DNA of 64,000 nucleotides, taken from assembly GCA_010279815.1 (NCBI GenBank), contig QEOQ01000546.1, positions 46,593 to 110,592 of the forward strand, in the 5' to 3' direction. Below, piece by piece: positions 33,040-45,240 of the stretch. This DNA is from Brachionus plicatilis. Taxonomy: Eukaryota; Rotifera; Eurotatoria; Ploima; Brachionidae. The notes below the pieces were generated by a model that saw nothing but the letters and a program-made list of their open reading frames with translations, had not been told where the DNA came from and made no database searches. The position numbers and the translations under genes are program-made. Positions within the stretch are counted from its first letter, which is position 1; each line of letters opens with the position of its first letter.

Positions 33040-33750
33040 ATGAGCGTGAGCGAAAACAATGTCCATATTGAAATCATCAAAGAAAAGTTGGTAGCAAACG
33101 CCCAAGACCTGGTTAACAACAACCACATGACCGGTTTGGAAGATAAAGCTCAAAACTTGTCTTTGAACGAGAACAATTTTTTGTTCGACCCGGTCATTTT
33201 CAGCATGGTAAAGGCGTCCGAGTTCAAATTTCAATATGACAAGTTTGAGCTGATTAAATCAGAATCTGGATCTTTGGAACAAAGCTTGATCGATTTGGGT
33301 GACAATTTAGTCCTGAGACCCTTAAAAAGAGACGACTTCAAACGTAACTACATTGGTCTCATGTCTCATCTGAGTGAAGTTGGTGAGGTGTCTCAACAAG
33401 ACTTTGAGAAAAGATTTGACCAAATGAAACAAGCAGCCAATACTTACTTTGTTTGCGTAGTTGAAGATGTCCAAAACCAAAAGGTGGTGGCTTCGCTGAC
33501 TTTGGTTTATGAGCAGAAATTTATTCGCCAGGTTGGTTCAAGGGGAAGATTTGAAGACATGGTGGTCGATGTGAACTACCGAGGCAAGCGGCTCAGTAAG
33601 CTTTTATTGGACGTTGTTGTTCAAATAAGCCAGATTTTGGGATGTTACAAAATAAGCTTGGAATGCAAAGATCATCTAAAAAAGCATTATGAACAATTTG
33701 GATTCAGCTTGGAGCAGGGACAAAATTATCTATGCAGACGATTTATTTAG
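33040..33750 (+). CDS. GNPNAT1: Glucosamine-6-phosphate N-acetyltransferase
   Basis: 236 residues, one exon. The GNAT enzyme transfers acetyl from acetyl-CoA to glucosamine-6-phosphate in the cytosol, a step to UDP-GlcNAc needed for chitin and glycans. Family marks in order: LFDPVIF (about residue 48), LVLRPLKRDDF (90-100), a VVEDVQNQKVVASLTL strand (about 139-154), FIRQVGSRGRFEDMVVD with the acetyl-CoA loop YRGKRLSKLLL (about 160-190), CYKISLEC (about 203) and the end YLCRRFI. The N-terminal 45 residues are an extra variable extension compared with the human enzyme. The ATG is preceded by purine-rich sequence, and no other in-frame ATG upstream is open. Confidence 0.95.
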   Translation: MSVSENNVHIEIIKEKLVANAQDLVNNNHMTGLEDKAQNLSLNENNFLFDPVIFSMVKASEFKFQYDKFELIKSESGSLEQSLIDLGDNLVLRPLKRDDFKRNYIGLMSHLSEVGEVSQQDFEKRFDQMKQAANTYFVCVVEDVQNQKVVASLTLVYEQKFIRQVGSRGRFEDMVVDVNYRGKRLSKLLLDVVVQISQILGCYKISLECKDHLKKHYEQFGFSLEQGQNYLCRRFI

Positions 33751-34177
33751 CCTCAATTTTACTTTTTACTCAATCAATCATTCCAAATCGAATTTAATGG
33801 ATCTTATTTTTTAATACAAAATTTTCTATAATATTATTTGAATTTTGCGGTGTTTTAAATATAAATAGTAAATTTTTTATTTCTCTTCAAATTTTTTTTA
33901 TCTTCCATAAACATCAGTTTAACCCTTATCCATTATTCGGGTTTTATTTTCTTTTTCCTTTTTAATTTGAAGAAAATCAAGTATGAGGATAATTTTTTAA
34001 TAAGATAAAGGTTAAATTTTTAATTCAGCTTACTAATTTTTTTTAAATTTTAACATAATTTTTCTGATTTACAAACGATGTTTTTTTTTAAAGAATATCA
34101 AAAAAATTTCAAATTTTTTGCTTATTAATAAGAAAACAAGTAATGCAATAAGTTACCAAAATTTGTATTATACATTA

Positions 34178-34700
34178 ATGATCAGACTGGCAAAATTAAA
34201 CAGCTTGATACCAAGCTAGCTGGACTGGAGGCAAGGCGCAATGAGTCGTCTTACGAAACAGATCTCTTGTAGAGCAATTTCATTAAGGGCAAAAAGCAAA
34301 GTGAAAAAACGCAAGTTCTTTTGGCAAATGTAAATAAGGAACTGAGTGAGAAAGCGACAATAGAAAACAAGGTAATCATCAGAGAGGTCGGTGCAGGTGG
34401 TAGAAATGAGCATGATACAAATAAGGTGGATGAGGTCCTACAGGTTCTTAAATTAGATAGAGACAGCGATTTAGGATCAGGACTGGACTGGTCGTAAGAG
34501 GAGAGATGGGACTAATATGGACATGATTGTGGTCGAGTTAAAATGTGAAGCTGGCAAACAGGCCGCCCTTCGAGAGGCCAGAATGCTTAAAGATTTATCG
34601 CTAAGAAACATTGGAGGCACCAGAAAGCTAATGGAAAATGGTGTGGCGAACTTCAAGACCAAAGAAGATGGGATAGAATTAGTGCGGGGAGGGGGGCTTT
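34178..34700 (+). pseudogene. LINE ORF1 relic
   Basis: Two plus-strand frames show a non-LTR ORF1: first a coiled-coil-like TGKIKQLDTKLAGLEARRNE, a TAG stop at 34270, then VIIREVGAGGRNEHDTNKVDEVLQVLKL (an RRM-like strand and helix); then after a stop at 34496 the frame IVVELKCEAGKQAALREARML. This order (coiled coil, RNA-binding fold, RxA-rich helix) is common in ORF1 proteins of CR1/L2-type elements. Stops and lack of an RT downstream make it dead. Its composition is richer in G+C than the neighbours. Confidence 0.7.
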
Positions 34701-34930
34701 TTAAAAAAATAATAAAATTCAAAAATCAGTCGTTTAAAAAAATATTATTTTATTTAACCGGGTATGGGGAGAAATATCTTCTAAACATCTCTGCAGTACG
34801 GGACGAAAGTTTAAATCCCTTTCTTCATAAAAAAAGAGAACTGGTTTCGTTTCGATTTCTGACTACATTGTGTGATTATTTTCTTCTTTTTTCCTGTACC
34901 GTAAATTATTTTAACAAATTTAACCTGTAA

Positions 34931-36024
34931 CTTTGTATTTAAATATATATAATTTTTTAATTTTTTTCTATATTTAAATCTTTTATTTTTTATTTAACTT
35001 TATTTTGATTTTATATTTTTATTCTGAAAGAGCTTTAGATTTTAATTAATAATTTGATCTTAAATTTTTATCTTATAATCGAAAAATGACTGTAATTATT
35101 TAGCTTTTAAAATCAAATGAGTAATTCATATTCTTTAAATTTTAATCCAAGTGTAAACCATTTATTAAATAAAAGATTTCAGCAGCCCCCTCCGTGACTT
35201 GTTAATTAAATAAAAATACTCTCTTTCTTTTGATGAAGACTTTGTTATATTATACATTTAACAGGTTATACAGATACTTCGTGAAAGAAAGGAAATTTCA
35301 CGAAATACCAGTCGTTAATTAGAAAACTGGCGCGGATTTCCCAAGAAAACTAGGAAACTCAAAAAACTTAAGAACAAATAAGTCATTTTTAATATTTCTC
35401 TTATTTTTTAATTAAGTTTCATTTTTTTTTCAGAAAATTAACACTTTTTGTCAAACAAATTTTAAATTTTGTCAGCCGAATTATCTTTATAATCGATAAA
35501 ATAATTTTATTTTGTTAGTCCAAAATTATTAGATAGCAATTCAATAAATGAAATTATCAGTCAGTTAGTTTTTTTTCAGATAAATTAGTTTTTTTTATCA
35601 TCTCAAAATAGTAAAATTTTTCATCCTCCAAAAAGTTAAAGCCTTTTTAATTGTCTATTTAATGATTTAATAGCATTTTATTAAAGTATTTTTTTAAGCT
35701 ACAACTTTTTTTTAAAAATTTTTCCTATACCAGTATCACTTTTTCCTAGGTATCTGAAAATTTATTTATTTAGAACGATTATTTAAATGTCAAATTATTT
35801 TTTTGTCTTTTGTTTCGTTTAAAAGTTATATTTAAGACTTGACTTTTGACCTTTTTCTACGTTTCAAGTTGGTTTTTAGGCAGTTAAGAAAGTCGGCCTA
35901 ATATCAGGAGTCACTGTATTAAATTTAAATAACAAAATTAAAAGATTTATCTCTAAAAAAGAATATTTTTTACTGTACTGAACAGTCTAAATTATTTTTT
36001 AAAAAATTTTCAAATATTTATTCA
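34931..36024. other. AT-rich intergenic DNA, no gene seen
   Basis: No coding signal found between the LINE relic and the MITE. Confidence 0.5.
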
Positions 36025-36032
36025 GTAATTTG

Positions 36033-36361
36033 GGCAATGTGAAATTTTAGTACAAAAAGTAAAAACTTTATAATTTTTTTTCTAATTGTGCAAAAATGGT
36101 TCTGCAAAAAGTACAATATTGTACAAATTTCAATTCCAAGCTCTGCAAAATCTCTGCAATTTTCTGTAAAATGCACACCATCAACAAATTCTTGATTAAA
36201 CTGTGCAATAAATTGCAGAGTTTCTGCAGAGCTTGAAATTTTTTTGTACAAATTTATACAATATTGTACTTTTTGCAGAACCATTTTTGCACAATTAGAA
36301 AAAAAAATATAAAAATATTACTTTTTGTAGTGTAATTTTTGTACTAAAATTTCACATTGCC
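36033..36361. mobile_element. Foldback MITE with 8-bp target duplication
   Basis: A 329-bp element with long inverted ends starting GGCAATGTGAAATTTTAGTAC on each strand. The arms extend about 100 bp with small indels and meet around a short spacer near 36165-36200. The flanks are the identical 8-mer GTAATTTG (36025-36032 and 36362-36369). An 8-bp duplication fits hAT- or Merlin-type transposases acting in trans. The open frame at 36018-36284 minus is a by-product of the arms. Nothing in it encodes a transposase. Confidence 0.88.
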
Positions 36362-36576
36362 GTAATTTGCATTTTTTTATAAATTTTTTTTGGCAAAAAA
36401 AATCTTAATAATTGTTTGAATGTAAATTTAAACTTAATTTAGAATCTCTACAAAAGTAAAATTAGTTTTGATTTTTAATTTAATACGGTTTTGAAATTTA
36501 ATATATTAAATTTTCATAAATATATCATTAAAATAAATTATTAGCTTAAAATCAGAGAAAAATTTTTTTCATTAAA

Positions 36577-37357
36577 ATGAATATTTTACATCACAAAAGT
36601 TGGCATGTTCGGAACAAAGATAATATTAAGAGAGTTCGTCGAGATGAGGCCAAAGCTGCTGAACACGAAAAAGAAAAACAAAAGAAAGTCGCAGTTGCAG
36701 AAAGTGAAGCTAGGATTAATTTTTTGAGAGCAAAATCTTCCAATGATTCACAATTAATTACATACGACCATTTTCAAAATCAAAACCATGTTAATCTGTT
36801 TGAAAAAGAAGAAAAAGGATTAAATATTACTGAAAAAAATAAAGAAGTTGAGGAGGAAAAGAAAAAAGAACAAGAAGTTTATGAGAAAAAAATCGGGGCT
36901 CTTAAATATCTAGTCGATGATGAACTTGATATCAAAAGTATAATTTTTATTTTAAATAAATATTTGCTAGATTTATTTTTATCAAGATCAGCCATGGTAT
37001 AAGACAGTTGGTATTAGGAATGTTAAAAAAGAGGACGATGTAGAAATTGATTTAAAACATAAGCGTTATTTGGACCCACTTAAGAGCATAGAAGAATTGA
37101 CTGGAGAAACGGAAAGAAAAAAATTGAAAAAAAAGCATAAGAAAGAAAAGCAGAAGGAAAAAGATAAAGACAAAAATAGAACCAAATCGATTGATGAATT
37201 GAGGGCTGAAAGAATTAAAAGAGAAGCCGAGGAAAGAATAAAAGCTCAGCGTTTAATTTCGGGAGAAATAACAAAACCGAATGAACCAAAAATAGAAGCT
37301 GATGACAGAAAAAGAAAATATAATAACCAATTTAATCCAGATTTTTCCAAATTTTGA
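36577..37357 (+). CDS. LENG1: LENG1 homolog (CIR-N domain protein)
   Basis: Exons 36577-36937 and 36987-37357, joined in phase 1, give 243 residues; the intron is 49 bp. The N-terminus is the CIR-N signature MNILHHKSWHVRNKDN followed by RVRRDEAKAAE, nearly the same as human LENG1. The middle has the PWYKT motif (just after the splice), KRYLDPLKSI and Lys-rich repeats. The end has SIDELRAERIKREAEER and DDRKRKYNNQFNP, also as in LENG1. It is rich in coiled coil. CIR-N proteins are linked to the spliceosome (compare CWC25); a nuclear splicing role here is inference. Confidence 0.93.
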
Positions 37358-39750
37358 AAATTTTTCTAAGTTTGATTATTTTGTTTATTTTGTATGATAA
37401 AAAATAAAAATTTTACCCTTTTAATCTCTAATTAGAAATTTAAAATTCTTAAGAAAGAAGAACTGCATAGATGTAAATAAACAACCTTCTATGTAAAAAT
37501 AATTGTTTAAACACCTACATTCTGTTCCAAAGAGTGACTCCAATTTCGTATTTTATTTTGCATATTTTATTATGCTTTATTCTAAAAAACAAAAGAACAC
37601 ATAATTAAGAAAATGCAATTTTTGAATAGATCTTATGTTTATATTTTTTTATGATTATTTTAAAATTAAATCAGTCAAGCTTTATTTATTTAAATATCAC
37701 TGACAAATAATTAAAATGATTATTTGAAATCATAAAGATTCTCCATTCACAAACAAAATTGAAGACAACTTAAACCAATCTTAACTATTTTAAATTCTGA
37801 TCATTTTTTTTTATAATAATTTTCAATCAAAAACATCACCAAAAAAGTATTAGCTAAATAATACCGTACACTCTTGATTATGGGTGAATCAGCTAAAAAG
37901 GGATCCTCCCTTTACTAAAATGCGCCTAATCCAATTTGTTTCATGTAAAAAAAATATTTAAAAAAAAATATTAATTTTGAAATTAATTAAAAAAAAAAAA
38001 AAATTTCGCGTCTTAGATATTAATTTTCAGAAAAAAAAAAAAATTTATCTTCATTGGCCCTAAATATTAAAAAATAGGTAATGATCCAAGATTTTAAAAA
38101 TAGTTTTTTTTTTCGGAATGGGCTTAAACTAAAAAAAATTGAATTTTTACTGAGCTTCAATAAATTTTTATTCGAATTATTTTCTATTTAATTTAGTATC
38201 CGACTGTTTTTAAATTCCAAAGAATTTAAATCACCGATTAAATTAATTTTAGCCGCTTTAAATATACCTCACTCCATTGTTTCTAAACCCTGCGTCCCAA
38301 AAATTCAGTTTTAGCGCTTGTGCTTACTAGATCATCTATTTTATAGTACTTTTAACTTGAAAGATCAGATCCACATATGTATTTTCGGGATTTAATGCTA
38401 CATTAAATCCATTTTATTAGAAAAAGAAGCGGGTACAGTACAAGTAAAAAAAAAGAAGTTTTTTTTTATTAATTTTTATTTTTTTTATCTACTTGGCATT
38501 TAAACTGAAATAATTTTTTTTTATTTTTAAAGAAATTATGGATTTTTTTTTTAAATTAAAATTTAATTTTAGTGTGATACCAAATTAAAAATTTTAAAAA
38601 TTAAAAATCATTTTTGTAAATTACTTAAAATACCTAAACGCATTTTAAAGAACAAAAAACGCGTTTAAACTTTCAGTTTTTTCCCAAGTTGTTTTACACA
38701 TTTTTTGTGTTGAAAAGAAAAGAAAACAATCTTTTAAAGAATTTGTGTTGAAAAAAATAAAAAAACAGTTATTGTTAAAATATTTAGAAGCACCAAAATT
38801 TACTGTGAAAAATATCAAAATTTTATTTAAACAAATGATTTAAAAATAGGAAAATTTTTGAGATTTTTTGTTACATTTTGTAGATTACCATTAAAATAAA
38901 TTGTGATTTAAAACTTTAATAATTCGATATAAAAAACGGACTGCATTTTCTAGCATTTAATCTAATCAAATAAAGTAACAACTGCCAGTCTGCGTTGAAT
39001 ACAATGAATTTAGAATAATTTTAAAACTTTTTCTTAAATTTAAAAAAAATTCCTTTTTTAAAGAATTTAAAGAAAGAAAAAATCAATTTAAAGCTCAGCT
39101 GTTCTAAATATCCGCTCTTCTCCGGAATCCAAAGAACAGTTTTGGTTGCTTAATATCTGTAAACTAAGTTTAAGTAATATTTTGAGATAAAGCCGCTACC
39201 AATTTTTTTACCGGTTTAATATGAACACAATTTGTTTTCTTTAAAATATATATTTGATTAAATGGATGTCTTGAAGTTCTAAAAATTAGATCCTTATTTA
39301 CACCTACAGGCTCATGTCTTCAACAAGGGCTTATAATTAAAACAATATGTGAGCTGAACAATTAATGCATTTGTCAGTATTTCCAACTTCTGAGAAGCGT
39401 GACAAGTATAATTCTTACTAATATTTGTGCAACAATTGAGAAACTAGAAAAAGTGATACTTCTGGGTAACAATTTTATTTTGAAAACAAATTTTGTATCA
39501 GATTTATTTGTACTAAATGATTTTTTTTAAATTTCATTATAACAGGGCAGTGTTTGTCTTTCATTTTATGTTCATCCAAAGAATTTTTATTTTGATAAAC
39601 AGAATTTTGCTTGACTTTTGGATGATGAATTTTTATTTGTGTGGAAAATGAGACCTAAAATATATTAAACTTAATTTATCTTCCCTTTAATAGAAAAAGA
39701 ATCAATTAAAATAGTTAAAAGAAGATTTAAATTACTTTAATAAATTTAGA
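37358..39750. other. AT-rich intergenic DNA, no gene seen
   Basis: About 2.4 kb with A and T homopolymer runs and no supported coding or RNA gene. Confidence 0.5.
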
Positions 39751-39752
39751 AT

Positions 39753-39898
39753 ATGGCAAGTTTTTTTTTCTATTTAACTTTTTTGATATTTTGAAATTAC
39801 GTTGTTTAATTTAAACTCAATGCTTAAGCATGTTAAAATTTGAAATTTAATTACGCAATTATTTCTAAAACTGTAAAATAGAAAAAAAAACTTGCCAT
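39753..39898. mobile_element. Small MITE flanked by TA
   Basis: The 25 bp at 39751-39775 are perfectly inverted at 39876-39900 (ends ATATGGCAAG...CTTGCCATAT). Taking TA as target duplication, the element is TGGCAAG...CTTGCCA, 146 bp. TA duplication points to a Tc1/mariner-type enzyme. No coding capacity. Confidence 0.75.
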
Positions 39899-40438
39899 AT
39901 CTTAAATAAAAATTAAAGATAAATTTTGTTGAGGGTTTTATACTTCTATTAATGATAACTTAAAAAAGTCCTTTATTATGTTGAATCGAAAAATCTACTG
40001 GGATTTTTTTTCAATGATCCATTACAACATTGTTTTGGACAGATTTAAAAACAAAGAAATTTCAACTATAGAAAAAAACGAGCTAAATTCAATTATAAAG
40101 TTAATTTTTCAAAAATTACCACAAGCATTACTTTAAGATTCAAGGAATCATTTGGTCAAATTTTTGAGGAAAATATTTTGCGAATAAATTGTCAGAGAAT
40201 TCAAAAAAAATTCAAATTGGAAATTGAAGTTTAAAGTATGGTGAAAGGATATGAAAAAAGACTTTCATAGATCCTCTAGGGCTCAAAGCCTTTAAAAAAT
40301 TTTTTTATTTTCAAAATTTTTTTTCTGCTTGGCTTTGTCTAAATTAACTAAACATTTTTTCCTAAGCAAGTAAACGGCGTTTGAAAATTTTTGAAATTTT
40401 TCAAAATTTTTCAAAGATTTATTTAGTCAAGAAGTAAA

Positions 40439-41205
40439 ATGTCGAATTCGGGCGTTTTGACTAAGTCAAGTTCAGAAAAGCTGCAAAATTCAAAAGCGAT
40501 ACTCTTAACTAAACACGAAGTAATTGAATTAAGGAAAAGAAAAATTCACAATTTTCCCGAGGCAAATAAAGTGTAAAATTCTTATATTTTATAAAAAATA
40601 AATTAAAATTTGTTCAATTTTATTCAAGACTTGCTCTTAAGTATGGAATACCTGCTTTATCTGTATCTAATTTGTTGGCAAACACTTGGATCAATTCAAT
40701 TCTAAGAAAAAAATTTAATCTCAAATATGGAGGTTCGATGGGAGCTTTTTTATCTTCTGTCCTTTTGACTGGAGTATTTCCGTCAGCAGCTGATGCAGCA
40801 TTGCTAAGTTTTTACTACACTGATTTCCTGTTGTATTCAACGTCAACTGAATGCTTGATTTGTAGAGAAATAAAATCAATAGGTCTTCATTTGATGGCCG
40901 GAAGCATAATTCCCACTTTTCTGGCCTGGAATACGAACTTTTTTCAAGCTGGAATTTACAAATCATATTCAATTCCTGACAGCAAATGGCTCATGCAAAA
41001 AAAAGATTGGCCTAAATATTGGTTTTATTTTAAACGAGTGGTTAAGAATACCACAAAAAATACGTTCAACAAAATTTATCTTTCTTTTTCAATTCAGCTA
41101 ATTCTATCATCTGCAGTCTTTTTTCTACAGCAAAAAGAATATTCTGATCACATAGAGCCTCAAGATATAACTTTATCAGAAATAAAAAAAATAAAGACGA
41201 TTTAA
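40439..41205 (+). CDS. TMEM126: TMEM126-like mitochondrial membrane protein
   Basis: Exons 40439-40572 and 40629-41205 join in phase 2 to give 236 residues; the intron is 56 bp. The first exon is soluble (MSNSGVLTKSSSEKL) and ends with NFPEANK, like the ExPESE segment before TM1 in TMEM126. The second exon has hydrophobic segments with FPSAADAALLSFYYTDFLL, ECLICREIKSIGLHLMAG and IIPTFLA, and a basic FKRVVKN before the last hydrophobic stretch. In mammals TMEM126A/B reside in the inner mitochondrial membrane and assist complex I assembly. Family placement rests on overall pattern and the CxxC-containing loop; A versus B cannot be told. Confidence 0.78.
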
Positions 41206-43073
41206 TTAAAAAAAAATTTTCAATTTAAATTAAATTCATTCAGGTGAAAAGAATAAAATCAAATTTTAATTTTAAAAAATTCAACAGGTTGCGTTCGAGA
41301 ATTTTTTTATAAAGTCTCCAAGAAGTCAATCTTAAACTGTTTAGAACACAATTTTTGATTAAATCTAAGATATAATTTTTGGTAAAATTTAAGATGGAAC
41401 GCTACAATTAAAAAAGCTGCTAAATCAATCCTTTAATATACTCTATTAAGATAAACTATTTGATAATTAAATAAATAAAAATCTTAAAAATTATTAAATA
41501 ATAATTAGACCAGAAAATAGATCCTTTAGTTGAAAAAAATTTAACCATTATGTTTAAATTTTAAAATTTAATCGGGTGGTCTGCAAAATTATTTGCTTCT
41601 TTTTGTGAAGGTTCTTTAAAAAAAAAGATCTTTTAAAAAACGCTTAAAATTGTTTTTTTTATTAATTATTTGACAAGTAGTTGTATAAGATTTATTCAAA
41701 ATTTTATTTTTTAGATGACCCACGAAATAGATTTTCAAGTCTCTAGAAAAAATATTTTTTCACTAGATTATGAAATTTTATTTATTAAAAGTTAAAAATG
41801 AGCTCTTATTAATTGCAAAACTTTCATGAGTTCTTATTTTTAAATAAAATAATCAAGTAAATTTGAACAATTGTTAATAGTAAAAAAAGGCACTAAAAAG
41901 GATGAAATATCAATGATTTAACTTCTATTCGGTTCAAGATGATTTGGTTTTATGTTTTTTTCTGGTAAAACTTTAAATGAATCAAGATAAATTGAAAAAA
42001 TATTAAAATAATAAAAATGTTTCTAAAATCTCATAAATTGACCAATGATTTTTAAATCTTAATTTGCTTCAACTTTTTTTCTATTCAACCAATTTATTAA
42101 GATAGGTGAAGCAGAGCTTGATAAATACAAGTAATTAGGCGTTAACTTTTTTTTAATTTATTATGAAAATTATCACAAACAAATTCATTAATTCTGGGAC
42201 AATGAAATAAATTTAATGAAATAAATTTTCAATTTTTGAAAAATTACGAGAGATTATTATTCTGTAAAAAAATTCCATGATAGATTTTCAATATTTTTTT
42301 TTTCAATAATAAAAAACTAAAATTTATAAAAAAATTTTAAGGAAAAAAACCTAGCAACTCAGAATGGATTAAAGTACTTCTCTCAGCCTTACGATTGACT
42401 AAAATGGAAAAAAAATGAAAATGAAAAAATCTAATTTCAAAGATAAAAATAATTCCAGTTTCTTCTAGAATGAATAAATAAATTAAAATAAAATATTGAG
42501 ACTGAATTCTGATATTGATTGAAGACTTTGCTTCGATTGAAATCAATAAAATTTCGTTTTAATTAAAAATTTAATTTTACACGTTGAATTGGGGTATATT
42601 TTTTTAGGGTTGCTATTTTATGAATTTTTCAAATGAAGAAAAAAATTGCCAAATGATCCAATTCATTGTTTGTGTATTATAAATAAATAAAAAAATCATA
42701 ATCAAGTAATATTCTTTTAAAATTTCAAGCTATTTTTGAAAATTATATTTGAATTAAAAGTATCGAAAATAAAATATTATAGTAAACGAAATCGAATCAT
42801 CTATTAATACAGTAATTAATAAAATAATAAAATAATAAAAAAATTATCTTCTACCAAAATTATTGGATATTTTTACGAAGTTTCATATAAATCTTGATTA
42901 AAATAGAAAATCTTAGCACTGTCTTCTTAAATAATGACGTGATCATCTAAATAAAAAAAAATAAAACAATCAGTTTTAAACATCAAAATTTAACCATAAA
43001 TTAATTAAAATAAAATAGCGTCTCTACTAAGATATCTAAGATATAATCCAATTAATAACTTATGATTATATGT
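41206..43073. other. AT-rich intergenic DNA, no gene seen
   Basis: No coding signal; the open frame at 42337-42546 minus is low-complexity. Confidence 0.5.
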
Positions 43074-43960
43074 TTAGGATTTTACGTAAATTTATGTAAA
43101 AAAAGGTAAAATATGGTAAAAAAATGTAACTTTTGAAAGAAAATTAAGAAATTTTTAATTTTTCTAATAAACTAGCAGTCCGACCATCAGTCATTTTTGT
43201 CTATCACTATATCAATTACCTATAAAACAAAAAATAACACATATTTAATATTTTAAAATTTTAAGAATTTTTTACTTTTTTTAATTGACTTATGTAATTA
43301 ATACATTTAGTAATTTTAAAATTTTTTTGAAATTTGAAAATTAAACTAGTTAATTCTTCATAAACTAGTTAATCTTTTTAATTCATTCCAAACCATTTCT
43401 ATCGGGTTTAGATCTGGTGAGTAAGCAGGTGCTTTTACCTTGATATTAAATTAAAATTTTGCAATTAATTCTTACTATTTATTTAACTTTATTTTACCCA
43501 GTTAATTACATGTATCTAAAAAGGATTATCATACGTATGACTTGTGTTTAAGATCATTGTCTTGATGAAGTTTAGAATTTTCATTTAAATAAGAAGCAAC
43601 ATACGGAAATAAATATTGTGCCAAAATATCTCTACACAAAAATTGATCCATATTTTCTTTAAATACCTTTTTAATTTAGAAATGATATCAAAAGAAAAAA
43701 TTATTTTAAGTAATAAAATTTACTGCGAATTCTCTAAAATTACTAAATATAATAATTACATTCAAGAGCTTTCAAGATATGAAGTCTTAGCAACTAGAAC
43801 AGGAATGGGTCATACCACCAGATTATTAGAAAAATATAAAATATTAGATTATTAGATAGTTTATTAGAAAAATTAAAAATTTCTTAATTTTCTTTCAAAA
43901 GTTACTTATTTTTACATAAATTTACGAAAAAATTAGTAAAAAAAAGTTAAAAAAAGTAAC
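43074..43960 (-). pseudogene. Tc1/mariner transposon relic
   Basis: A 47-bp block at 43127-43173 is exactly inverted at 43858-43904, and similarity continues outward (ACGTAAATTTATGTAAAAA against CGTAAATTTATGTAAAAA). Between them the minus strand shows transposase pieces: FPYVASYLNENSKLHQDNDLKH, with the second catalytic Asp of the DDE triad, and APAYSPDLNPIEMVWNELK, with the final Glu. Stops lie between the two blocks. QDNDxKH and SPDLNPIE are diagnostic of Tc1/mariner. The N-terminal DNA-binding part is not recognisable. Confidence 0.85.
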
Positions 43961-44647
43961 TTTTGGTAAAAAATAATCATAAATAGAAACAACTTTTTTC
44001 AAAATTTATTAGAAAATAATAAACAATTCAAAAAATTGAGCTTTTTTTGGCATTTTCATTTTTACCAATTTTTACGTAAAATTACGTAAATTCACTTGTC
44101 AAATCGGCACTGTAAATTGAATTAATTATTTTCAATAACATTTTATAAAACAATAAAAACTTAAGTTATAATTTTACACATCATAATAATTTTAAATGTT
44201 TACTGCTAATTTATTAAGTTTTGTTATGTAAAAGTATGCTTTAATAATTAATAATTTTAGTTTATTTGAATTTGTCTCTCAAAAATTTCTTAACAAAATA
44301 TTCCTTAAATTTATATTCAACTTTTTAATGTTTCAAAAATTATGCTTGATCCTCATTTTCGAACATTTTCCTTTCAAAATATTTTAGTTTTTTTCGAGAC
44401 AAGATACGGTCTACGCAATAAAACCTAGTAAAAATTGTTATATTGGAATTAACAAAAAAATTTTTCTAACCTTACATTCATAAGAATTAGAGCTATACCT
44501 GAATTCAATTTAAGTGTTTCTGTGGCAACGGAGAAATAAAATTTTGCCGCTTGCTCAGAAAATAAAACTTAGTTTTAATTATCATTTAAAACAAATCTTG
44601 AAAAACCATAATCTTTTTTATTAAGGATTAGTAGCGGAACTAGAAAA
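43961..44647. other. Upstream region of the roadblock gene, no gene seen
   Basis: AT-rich. An ACGTAAAATTACGTAAA motif at about 44076-44092 resembles the ends of the Tc1 relic and a patch near 28480-28525, so it may be a related element end. Confidence 0.4.
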
Positions 44648-45067
44648 ATGTCTGTGGTAAGAATTTTATTTAAAAATGTCAAAAAAAATGAAACCATCTA
44701 ATCTTTTTTTTTTAAGTCAGAAGTAGAAGAAACTATTAAAAGAATTTCGGCCCATAAGGGAGTCATGGGCTTGATTGTAGTAAATTCTGAAGGAATTCCA
44801 ATTAAGACCACCCTTGACAACTCAACAACAGTTCAGTACGCTGGACTGTTACACCATCTAACTTCGAAAGCAAGAAGTGTAGTCCGTGACATAGACCCAC
44901 AAAACGATTTGACATTTTTGAGGATAAGATCAAAAAAACATGAAATTATGGTCGCTCCAGGTAACACAAAACTTTTATTTTAAGAAATTTTTCAATTTTT
45001 TTTCTAAGATAAAGAGTATTTGTTGATCGTCATTCAAAGCTCAGATACCAACCAACCACTTCATTAA
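44648..45067 (+). CDS. DYNLRB: Dynein light chain roadblock
   Basis: Exons 44648-44656 (three codons), 44717-44960 and 45009-45067 join in phases 0 and 1 to give 103 residues, the usual size. The product is a homodimeric light chain of cytoplasmic dynein that binds the intermediate chain. Family marks: [55 protein letters not shown] and the end [10 protein letters not shown]. The first exon ends in GTG before GTAAGA. The gene converges on syntaxin-17, whose stop lies 173 bp away. Confidence 0.95.
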
Positions 45068-45240
45068 ACTTTTATCTGAGTTTAAGACTATTTAAACTTT
45101 CATTTAATTTTTTTTATTTCAATAAAATTTTCTAAATGTTTTAAATTATCATTTTTTTCTTATAAAATTAAATACAATCTTGATAAAATGGATAGATATT
45201 TATTAAAAATTAACAAAAAAAACTAAAGAATCCTAAATTT

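Noticed and set aside
36018..36284. 88-codon minus-strand frame
   Set aside because: It lies within the arms of the foldback MITE and follows from their sequence.
43616..43855. 79-codon plus-strand frame
   Set aside because: It lies between the inverted ends of the Tc1/mariner relic, opposite its transposase strand, with no domain.
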